Source of the DNA: Siderastrea radians
Lineage: Eukaryota; Cnidaria; Anthozoa; Scleractinia; Rhizangiidae
Direction of reading: 5' to 3'
Length of the DNA: 64,000 nucleotides
Assembly (NCBI GenBank): GCA_964017195.1
Contig: OZ024896.1
Location: 33,980,307-34,044,306, forward strand
Under the pieces are notes generated by a model, which was not told where the DNA came from, searched no databases, and saw nothing but the letters and a program-made list of their open reading frames with translations. Of the stretch, positions 12,201-22,100 are shown piece after piece. A program made the translations under genes and the position numbers. Positions within the stretch are counted from its first letter, which is position 1, and every line of letters starts with the position of its first letter.

Positions 12201-14609
12201 ATGACTGTACATTTAGCCACATTTCAATCGAACTCAATCAAACTCAATCCATGGATTGAGTTCGACCGAGTTCAGCAATCGAACAAAATCAAACTCACAT
12301 ACTAAAAAATGGACAGTTGAACTCAATTAAACATTCAATTTCTGAACTCTCGATTTTTGTGAAACTGGTGTTGAAAATCAATCACACTACTTTTTGGAGG
12401 CCCCAGTTACTTCAGCATAACACATGTTTTTCAAAACTGCAGAAATCCCAGAGAAATGGCTTCAGATGTGCTGTGGGTTGCGTAGTAAAAGGCTACCAAG
12501 AGTGCCGCTCTGATGTGAAGGAGGGTGAAGATTTCAAAGTTTTAAAGAAAATAGGCAAGAAAGGCTGTGGTTTTCGAGTTGTGAATGAGCGTGGACAATG
12601 AGGCCACCTTGAATGTGAACTGGTTACTGAATATGGTAATATGCAGGAATAATGATGGCTTTGTTCTAAATAATTATATTGCTCTTTTTACCGCCGTGAA
12701 CAGTTTACTTTTGTTATTGAATAATATTGCTAAAAGAGGACAAGTAAAACTTGTTTTCGATGGGCTTGCTTTTTGTGTACAGGTAGGTTTACCAGAGCTT
12801 GCGTACAGTGACTGAGCAGGCAGTCAGTCCACATAACAAGACCTTTGTTCAGGCGAATTTATTTCCCTAACACAACTGAACTCTATCCAATAGATTGAGT
12901 TCAGTTTGGTTTGATTGATTCGATTGAGTTCGATTGGTTCGGAAATCGAACTCATATAAAGTTCATTGTTCGATTGAGTTTGGCAATCGAATGAAATCGA
13001 ACTCAATCAAACTTAATCCATTGGATTGTGCTCAACTGAGCTCAGTTGCCGAACTCAATTGAACACAGTTCAATGGATTGAGTTCAATTGGGTTCGACTG
13101 AGTTCGATTGGTTCGGAAATTGAATTCACACAAAGTTCGGTGTTCGATTTCGTTTGATTGCTGAACCCGATCGAACTCAATCCATTGTTTGAGTTCGATT
13201 AAGTCTGATTTCCAAACGTTCAATTGAGTATACTGGGCAAGTGACTGAACCAATTATCACGTAAATATAATATGGGCACATTCATAAATTTAAATTTTCT
13301 GTCCTTTACATGTACATCAACCGACGAGCCAAATTAGCTACTAAATACATAAACAGGGTTTGAAATAATTTCCCGGCTTCTGCCAGTCAAGTTGTCCGGT
13401 CAAACCTCTATTTTTGCTCTGACACAACCCATTTTTGGCCAGACAAATATCCAGTACGTCATATCTCTATAAAATCCCCCCCCCTTCCCGCACGATGTTT
13501 ACATATCAAACAAGTACATTTTCTACGCCTTTATTGTACATGCAGCCTCGAACTCAATGCAGGAAAAGTGGAACGCACGGTACAGCCGCAACGTTTGGCA
13601 AAATCAATATTACATTTGTGCATACAACTATCGCTTCAGTTCCATGTGTTCCATATGGTTAAATTTTAATACCTACTAAAGTTATGAAGTTGATGAAATT
13701 GAAGCTTGCAATCTAATCTCAACAAGAAACATTTACAAGTAGAATCCGTATCCACTGATTTAATACAACATAAGCTTAGAAGGATTAAGCTAAAATCTTG
13801 AAATGTTTCAGTACCATATGTTATTAAAAGGGGCCAGGGAAATGATACTAACAGGCAACTCTCTTTTTTCATTTAGAATACTTAGTCTTGAAAGCAAAAA
13901 TTTACAACGACCAGAAATTTTGCAACCATTGTATGTTATGAATCATTTATTAAAAGTTCTTGGTCTGGTAGTACCTCATTCTGTCTTTTCCCCTTTTTAT
14001 TCACAAATGCCAATAATGTTGAACCTTGAAAAATTTAAAACCTGAAGCTCTGCATGAAATTTTTCTTTACATTAGCGTAAACGACCGGACACATTGTCCG
14101 GTCATCCAAGGATTTCACCAGACAAAACCTATTTTTGACCGGACATTGTCCGTTGACCGGCCGTTATTTCAGCCCTGATAAACCTTCGAAAGTGCCCTGC
14201 ACTTCGTCACTCCATGTAGCTGCTTCCAGACTTATCGTGATTATAGAGAGCCACGAATATGCATACCCGAAATTCAAGTCATTTTACCTTCAACAGTGTG
14301 GTTCACGGTGCAACCAACCGCTGCCTGAGTAGATGAATCAATTTCTGGCTCCGGACAAAAATATCTAAGAACGTCAAGGTATAAAATTATCCCACTAGCC
14401 CTCAAAACTAACTTCGAACACTTTAGGCAGCTTTTGACGATGATTTTACACAACCAGGAAATTTAAAAAATACCACTGTTTAGAAAAGGATACTGTCCCA
14501 AAAGTAGATCAGTACATCGAACTTTTTCTCCATTTCCTTGTGGAATCACCCATGCAAAAAAACTGGTCAGACAAATCCACAATAGACAGTTTCTCCGACA
14601 AGAAATCAT
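9182..14609 (-). CDS. TM2D1: TM2 domain-containing protein 1 homologue
   Basis: Six minus-strand exons join in phase to 178 codons plus stop; the human protein is a little over 200 residues. An N-terminal signal peptide (MISCRRNCLLWICLTSFFAW) is followed by a Cys-containing luminal region with N-glycosylation sequons (NHT, NIT, NAS). The TM2 domain at about residues 95-146 has two transmembrane helices joined by the hallmark loop GIDRFYLGYP, with the DRF motif at residues 112-114. A conserved tail follows (PADGSEYIIDYYG). Among the TM2D paralogues the loop and tail match TM2D1 best, the protein first described as a beta-amyloid-binding protein. Family members act in the secretory pathway and, in flies, are linked to Notch signalling. 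I start at 14,609 because it gives the signal peptide; an upstream in-frame Met would bury it. The gene is divergent from FANCC across 147 bp. Confidence 0.93.
9761..9834 (-). CDS. TM2D1: TM2D1 exon 5
   Basis: It encodes the second transmembrane helix of the TM2 domain (LLKFCTLGFFFVFHLVDIVL). Acceptor CCTACAG, donor GTGAAA. Confidence 0.93.
10247..10338 (-). CDS. TM2D1: TM2D1 exon 4
   Basis: It encodes the first TM2 helix and the DRF loop (ALLLSVFLGMFGIDRFYLGY). Acceptor TTACAG, donor GTAAGC. Confidence 0.95.
11253..11331 (-). CDS. TM2D1: TM2D1 exon 3
   Basis: Luminal segment with three Cys and two glycosylation sequons, ending SCRYT. Of two possible acceptors, the one ending CACTAG is chosen because it alone keeps phase with exon 2. 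Donor GTAAGT. Confidence 0.85.
12226..13225. mobile_element. Element with inverted terminal arrays of a GATTGAGTTCGATT motif
   Basis: Blocks at about 12,226-12,345 and 12,880-13,225 are dense in ATTGAGTTCGATTG and its reverse complement. Reversing the right block aligns it to the left block, with shared core ATGGATTGAGTTCGA followed by GTTCAGCAATC, so the blocks are inverted ends. Between them is about 530 bp of unique sequence with a short forward frame (12,317-12,601) that I do not recognise. A smaller piece of the motif occurs at 11,742-11,778, so the element may be larger or compound. It lies in TM2D1 intron 2. Confidence 0.55.
13354..14177. mobile_element. hAT-like nonautonomous element in TM2D1 intron 2
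   Basis: It begins CAGGGTTTGAAATAATTTCC and ends GTTATTTCAGCCCTG, inverted hAT-like termini. Subterminal repeats of CCGGACATTGTCCG and CCAGACAAA stand near the right end. I do not see a clean 8-bp target duplication. Confidence 0.6.
14288..14364 (-). CDS. TM2D1: TM2D1 exon 2
   Basis: It continues the luminal domain (YFCPEPEIDSSTQAAVGCTV), which aligns to the human QYICKDP region as I recall it. Acceptor TTCTTAG, donor GTAAAA; enters in phase 2 and leaves in phase 1. Confidence 0.88.
14494..14609 (-). CDS. TM2D1: TM2D1 exon 1 (signal peptide)
   Basis: It encodes the signal peptide and the RCTDLLLG segment. The donor GTATCC follows 14,494. The in-frame sequence upstream to 14,816 is open but lies across the FANCC start region and is treated as 5' leader. 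Confidence 0.85.
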
Positions 14610-14756
14610 GACGAAATTCTCTACGAAAACATTCAGCTGACAGCCGCCATTTTGAGTCTCTTGTCCAACTGCTGACCGGAATAACCGTGGAAGTAACTTG
14701 CTTCCAGATTCTCTCGGTCGAAAATTTAAAAACATGGCGGCGGCCTTGTGAAAGTC
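14610..14756. promoter_or_regulatory. Shared divergent promoter/leader region of TM2D1 and FANCC
   Basis: Only 147 bp separate the two start codons. Two YY1-like motifs point outward: CTCAAAATGGCGGC on the minus strand (14,643-14,656), facing into TM2D1, and AACATGGCGGCGG on the plus strand (14,732-14,744), facing into FANCC. In animals such motifs often sit just downstream of the transcription start of TATA-less housekeeping genes. No TATA box is evident. The regulatory role is inference. Confidence 0.7.
14734..14751 (+). CDS. Upstream ORF in the FANCC leader (MAAAL)
   Basis: A five-codon ORF (ATG to TGA) built from the YY1-like motif ends five bases before the FANCC start codon at 14,757. 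It would be read by scanning ribosomes if transcription starts upstream of it. Whether the transcript includes it is unknown. Confidence 0.45.
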   Translation: MAAAL

Positions 14757-14909
14757 ATGTCTGTGACAGAGGAAGAGGTGATAAAGTGGTTTGAAAGTGC
14801 ACAGAAATGGGGGCATGCAAATTCTATAGAAAAATGTAGAGCGACATTTGAATCCATCGAAGAGTTATCAAGTTTTCTAAGAGAACTTGAAAAGGCCCTT
14901 GCAGAATTG
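14757..14909 (+). CDS. FANCC: FANCC exon 1
   Basis: Residues 1-51, opening MSVTEEEVIKWFESAQKW. Donor GTATGG, phase 0. The earlier ATG at 14,734 leads to an immediate stop, so 14,757 is taken as start. Confidence 0.9.
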
Positions 14910-16091
14910 GTATGGAGAAAATCTCATTTGTGTGTTTCATTTAAATAAGTCTTATACATGTGAAAAGGCTGGATTTTGTTGGACAGTTAATGCTTAATTC
15001 GTGTGAGATTGTGTGATAATTTTGCAAGTGATGAACTAATTGTAATTCCTAGCATCTCTGGCCTCCCCCTCCCCCCAGGGGACCGTTGAAGTACTGCAGG
15101 AGCAATATTGGCTGTTCTAGAGTTTCATTCCAGGATCGCCTTAATTTTAACCATCAAACTGTTCTTGCACATGGACTTTCTAGCAAAATTTAAGTTATAT
15201 TAATCATGTGTTTTGTCTGACTGGTATGACACAGTGACCCGGTACATGTAGCTGTCTTTTTACTCAACACAATGTGGAGCTAGAGGCAGGGTTAAAACTT
15301 GGCGGTCGCGCGGTCGCCCATGGCGACTAAGAATTGTCCAGGGCCACTAAAAGTTAAGGTTTGATCGCCCGAAGGGCGACTACGATTTGAGAAGTATGAA
15401 AAGAATAACAATAACAATAAAATAAAATGTTTTTCCTTGGAGTACCTTTCTTTTCTTTCCTTTCTTTCCTCAACTCTTAGTTCATCAGTTGTAGTGAAAG
15501 TTTCATTCTAAAGTGCAAAATTCAAACCATTCGTGATCGAGTTTTTAGATCGCTCTGATATGTAGACGCCATTTTGATTTTGTTCACATGAGATGCGGTA
15601 CGTTTTCAAACATGAATATTGGCAAAATCACTCAACACTGGTTGATATAATAGGCTTACTTTTCAGCTGAATTCAAAAGCATTCGAAAGAAACTGAGAAT
15701 CGTGAGAGATATGTCCCAAGACGCAACCTACGTTCTATGAATGGCCATCGGTTGGTGGAGGTTAAGCACAATCTGTGCAACTACGCTTTTCAAGCATTCT
15801 CTGTAGCCGCGCCACAACTGTGGAATGCTTTACTGTCTGACATTCGAGCTTGCAATAATATATCAGAGTTTAAGCGCAAGCTAAAGACATATCTTTTTAG
15901 GAAAGCTTTTAGTTAGGTATTTTTAAAATTTAGTGTTTTCTTTTAGAATTACTTAATATACTATGTAAAGATCTTTTATAGATCTTTTATCTTTTATTAT
16001 ATACATATTGTAACGTTTTTATATAGATGTGTAATTTTAAACAACTTGTTAAGCACTATTGGATAGCGATAGAAATAGCGCTATATAAATA

Positions 16092-16140
<49 letters not shown>

Positions 16141-19100
16141 CTGTAGTTTATAGGCGTTGAGAAGATCGTTTTGTCCGTATTAGGAAAAAATGGTCCGGTT
16201 TTTCTTGGGAGTTTATGGACCAAGTCAGAACCTATAGGTTCTGACCTATAGGCCAGGGCAAGGAAGAACAAGACGAATGATTCCCAACAAAGACCGAACA
16301 AAGTTTCTATTATTATAACAATTTAACCAATTTCTCGACAGTACACTGGCAAATGTGAGCTTTCAAGACAATGTTAAGATCAAGCAAATTTCTTTTGGCG
16401 TGTCAGTCGAACACCCTACTAGAAAACAAGGGCCGAGACATCTGTGAGGTGTTTATTCGAGCAAAAATGGTTTAAATTTTTTTTGCGTCAGCAGAGAAAA
16501 TTTGAGGGCCACTGTATTTTGGCCTGGGCCACTAAGAATTCACGGATACTGGCCCGAGTGGCGACCAAGCACTGAAGTTAATTTTTAGCCCTGGCTAGAG
16601 GTGGCAGTGAAAGCATCTGCTTGTACTGGGAGACCATCAGTTATGGTTTCTCGAACCACCACCACCCTTAAATCCAAGTCATAATTTATCTAGTCGTTAT
16701 CTTGCCCTCATTTTTTGTTCACTTAAGAGCATCTGATCTTAAAGTTACTAAGCATGGTTCAGGATATAGTATGTTCTTAACAGTTTAGCCCATACAAGAA
16801 CCAGTTACACAATTCTTGTGTGCCTAACATTGATAAACATCTGTTCATCAGCTCTATCTTCCAGTTCAATTTTTAAAGGAGAAGGTCACTCCAGAAATGG
16901 TGTATTTTTTGAAATCGCCAATAAAAAGATAACACTAAGTTGAGTTACTGACCGTGGTTTTAACCTCTAAAGTGCATCTGATCCCACTGAAATTCCTCTC
17001 CAAAGAAGGCCAAAATTCAACCCCGCACGCCGCCATTTTGAATCGTACTTAGCAGCCTGGCTGCTTGTCTGTGACGCTAAATTGTGAAACGAGACCAGCG
17101 GTCGAGTAACGTGGGCTCTGAAAAACGAGCCCACGTTATCGACCACTGGTCTCATTTCACAATTTGACGTCACGGACAATTCAAAATGGCAGTGCCCAGT
17201 GTTGAATTTTGGCCCTCTTTGGAGAGGAATTTCAGTGGGATCGGATGCACTTTAGAAGCTAAAACCACGGTCAGTAACTCAACTTAGTGTTATCTTTTTA
17301 TTGGTGGTTTCAAAAAATACACCATTACCGGAGCGACCTTCTCCTTTAAGTTCTTATATGCTACAATTATGCTAATAACGAGGATTGGTGATGTTTAACA
17401 ATTGTGTGAGTTATTTTGCTGTTGATGTTTCTTTTTAGACAGGTAACCCACAACTAATCTTGCAGAAATTTCCAAGTGTGGGAAAACTTCTGGGACAGTT
17501 ATATGTGAATACTGTCATTTTGCTGTCAGGTGAGAGCTACTTTAGAGGGAAGGTGAATGAAGAGGGGTGGGGAGGGGAGAAGGTGAAGAAGGGTAGGGGG
17601 TAGAGATGAATTTTCCAGCATGCCACACTCATAGTAATGACGTAGAGAATTAAAGTACCACTTGGAGTCAACCCTTTAAGCCCCAATAGTGACAAGCATC
17701 TAATTTCTCCTTACAATATCACTAGTTGATCAGACATACAGGTCATGAGAATAAAGGAAATGATCATCAAATTTTCTTGATATTTGTCCAAATTCTCCCA
17801 ACTAGTACCATAAGAAATATATGGAGAACACTAAGGAGAATATGCATGTTGATGTTGGGGCTTAAAGGGTTAAAGTTAGGTGGGGCTAGATGGTCCAGAG
17901 AGAAAATCTTCAACAGCATCTTAGTTACCACTACCATAAATTTGGTTATAAGCTACTTCGTTCCCTGTTTATTAACTCACCCACGATAAGCTAGCATACC
18001 TTCCAGAGAAAGGCATATCAGTAATGTTGAGGACCAGTTCTCAAAATCAGATCTGAGGCAAAATCAGACTTTAAAAAAATACCGCAAAGCAGCAGCTGAA
18101 TCTAAACGAAAGCCCTTCAATTTAAACATACTGTAGTTTGCATCTAAGTCAGGCTGGTGAATGTCAGGAAAAACTGTGGCATAATTTGGTATCAAACCTG
18201 CCATGTTTTCTTTCACTGAACATTCTGAAGTTTGAGCCTTTGTGAAGGTGAGCTTCTACCCGTGAAACTGTCATCCAGAAACAAGTTTGTTTGGCGGATG
18301 TTTTGCAATAGGTTACAATATTATTGTACCTGCCAACTGACACGCCTTATGCGTGAGTCACATGCCTGTGGATCAATCACATACATGCATACAGGGCATT
18401 TTCTCATGCCTAACTCACAATTCTGGACTACTTGCTCAATAACCATTAATGTGAAAAATTTAATTCAATCAAGAATTTCCAGACAAACTAGTCCAGTGAA
18501 TGGTGCTAAATGTTGTACTTTCATCCTAAATAGCAGGCTAACAAGATCGCACCAAGATTTTGAACTTCGCACCGCAACATTCGGTAACTTTCAGAAGTCA
18601 TCAGAACATCTTTGGCAATTTTCAGCAGTAGTCAGAAATTTTTCGGAAACTCAGTTAATATGGATACGAAAATCTCATGCATTTGACTCAGGAATAGTTG
18701 GCAGGTATATATTATTATGTCCAAAATATTAACTAAATTTGTTTTCTGTTTACATTCTAAGATGAAGTTTTTCAGAGTGTTGTGAGATGCAGTTTAGCAC
18801 TTGCAAATTGTGCGAGTGCTCAAGAAAGAAACATCAACAGGAAAGCCAAGGCTTGGGCACAGACCCAGCTGCGACGTGCAACCACACCCATCCTCAAAAA
18901 CAGCAACTTGCTTGAGATTGGTGAATATTGGGGTTACACTGCCCAGGAGTGCACAGAAATGATGGTGGATAAGGTAAATTATAGTACAACGCTAAATTTT
19001 GGCATGCTCCTATTGGTCGAAATTGATCACATGACATGACGTTGTCTCTCCTCAGCGGGTGCCTGTCGGCACATAGTGCCAGTGTTTTTGACAATTTTTG

Positions 19101-22100
19101 CTCAAAATTTAGCATTGTACAATAAAAACAATAGAGTCCTTCTGTCTCAGGCTCTACCTGTGATAGGTTCCCTTGGAAATTTGATGTTCGTGCTTAATAC
19201 AACTGTATAAGCCCTTGAACTATGTTCTCTAATATTTGTTTTGAAGGTCAAATTTCCTCGGGCAACCTATCACACGATAGTGCCTTCGATAAAAGAACTC
19301 TGTTGTTTAATTGGGTAGTTGTCAGTTACTATTCAGAACAGTTTGCTGGTCTGGATGTCCCTCTTCTATGTGTACTGTAGGTTGAGAAGTAAGAATTCAA
19401 TGGAGTTTGCTAGTTTAGAGCTTGTTACTTATTCCAAAGCTATCTGGTGCATCAGGGTGTGTCATTTAGTCAGTCATTCAGGCAGTTGGCATGTCAGTAT
19501 TAAAGCTAGTCAGCAAGTCTCTCAGTCAGTCAGTCAGTCAGTCAGTCTGTCTGTCAGTCTGTCAGTCCATCAGTCAGTCAGTCAGTCAGTTAGTCAGTCA
19601 GTCAGTCAGTCAGTCAGTCAGCCGGCCAGTCAGTCTGTCAGTCAGTAAGCCAACCAGCCAAACATGCATATTTAGTCAGTCAACTAGTCAATAAGTAGTA
19701 AGTCAGTAGGCCAGTCACTCAGCTATGCTCAGTGGAAACCTCCAAGGAAAAATAGCAGGCTCAAAATACAGATGGAAATGAAGCCTACACTGTATTAGTC
19801 AGTCCACTAGCCAAGCACATAGCTAGTCATACAGACAGACAGACAGACAGACAGTTGGTCAGTCAGTGAGTTAATCATACTCAGTCTGTCAGTTGTTCAG
19901 TCAGTGAGTATTAAGAACTAGCCTGCTAGCCAGTCACTCAACCAGTTATAATCACAGCAACTTTCTGTTCTTTCAGCTTGTTTCGTCATTATGTCATGAT
20001 TTGGAGATAGTGAGAAGCTTCATCTGGAATGATGACGAAAGGTACACACCGTATTTTCTCGATTAAACTCCCCTAAACCCAGCATTTATTTGGGGCCTGG
20101 TGTTTATTAAAATGGGGTATTTTTCATCATTTGTATAGCCTTAATTGTTCAGTGTTGGTCTTAAATACTTTAGGTTCACCAAAAGTACAGTAAAATATGG
20201 CACAATGTTAGGAAAACAGGAATAAAACATCACCGTGGTTCTGTGGTTGATAGAATCCAAAACAAGGCAGGAGAATTGGGTGCTCAGTATCATGTAGCAT
20301 ACACCGTGTCAACTTCCTTTAGGTGGAATAAGCGAAATGAATGAACTGAAGTACTATAATAGTATTTGAACCTTTATAAAATTGCTGTGAGTCTAAACTA
20401 ATTTTCCATGAGAATCGGTAACATAAAGGTTGTTTCAAAACGGTGTTGAGCCGGTGTTTATTTGGACCCAGCATTTATTTGATGTTTCATTGAGAAAATA
20501 CAGTATATGTTGAACTTGTATGTGACTACAGAAGATTATTTTTTTGGCATCTTGGTCAAGGTAACCTCTATTACCGTGGCAACATGGTTTTTGATAGGCC
20601 AGACTTAATTTTTGTTTCATAGTTGCAAAAAATATTAGTCATTAGTTTTTTTTCATGATTTGATTTGAACGGGCAAATTGTGTTTTACCACCTTAAGAGC
20701 AAGCCTTCTGATTTTTGTTTCATAGTTGCAAAAAATATTAGTCATTAGTTTTTTTTCATGATTTGATTTGAACGGGCAAACTGTGTTTTGCCACCTTAAG
20801 AGCAAGCCTTCTGATCAAAAGTTAAAAACATTTACCCTCACGTTACCACACCTGGTGCAGTATTCATTATAGAGCCGCTTTCAGTGTTGATCTTTATTTT
20901 CCTTTTGTTCCCCTTCTTAGAGAGTGTTACCCACAAAAACCAGTCTCAGGGTTATGCCTCAGGGAACTGTCAGAATTTTGCTTGCCTCTTACAACTTTGA
21001 CACAAGCAAAACCTTTAGTAAGTACACTTGTGTTATTCTGAAAATCATTTACGTTTCTTTAGCCTTATCAATCTCGCTTTTAGGCAATATTTTAAATTTT
21101 TTAATGCATTAAAAATTTGTGTAATCAAAATTAATCTCATCTTATCAATGTTCTTTAAAATTAACCCACTTTTCACCTTTGTGATAGGTGGAGAAGATTC
21201 TTTGCTGTCAAAAAAGTTTGGATTTGATATCAAGGTACGAGATGGCCCCTACACACTATGAAATCAAAACCCATTAAAATCTTGTGAATTTTTTAATGGC
21301 AATTTCACAAGGTTTTCAGTAGTATTTCACAGGTTTTTCATGGCAAAAATTAAGGGTATTTCCATGGGTTTTATCCCATGAAAAAACCATTAAAAAGGCC
21401 ATGAAAATCCTCTTAAAACTTCACCGTTCATGGCCCATGAAAAGTCAAAAGTTTGTATCAAGTCATTAAAAACGCATGAAAATGCCATTAAATTTTAATG
21501 GGCCATTAATTGTACTTTAATGGGATTTTCATGGTCTTGGATACAAGCCATGAAACTAACCACTGGAATTTCATGGCACAGGAATTCATGGAGTTTTAAT
21601 GGTCTAACAATTTCATGGCCCATGAAAACCCTGTGAACGGGGAATTTTTAATGGTCCATGAAAATTTTCTTTGTTATTTCATGGCCTTTCACAGCATTTT
21701 CATGGTCCATGAAATGTGAGTCCCTGTTATTTTCATGGGTTAAAACAATGACCACTGTGTACCATGAAAATTCCATGAAATTTGGTTCCCTTTTATTTCC
21801 ATGGTGTAAATGATAACTGCTCTGTGCCAGGAAAATTCTTTTAAGAGTCCATTAAACAAGATAATAAACTCACCAAAATCCTGTGAACTTTCATTGCCCA
21901 TCTGCCCAGGCACAGAAGATGGAATGTGCTGTTTACATGTATATCATTGTACAAACAACTGAAACATCAATCTGCTCCTCATGATCATAATAATAAATGT
22001 TTTTATTGAACCCACCTTGGTGTCATATTTTCTTACAAATTTTATATTGTGAAGATGTATGCTCTGCATTAGAAAATATATTATAAAAAACGTCCGATTC

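Noticed and set aside
14610..14816. Extending TM2D1 upstream to an earlier Met
   Set aside because: The extension would cross the FANCC start and bury the signal peptide; the shorter start at 14,609 gives a normal secretory N-terminus.
19319..19694. Ser/Val/Gln-rich ORFs
   Set aside because: Translation of a (CAGT)n microsatellite.
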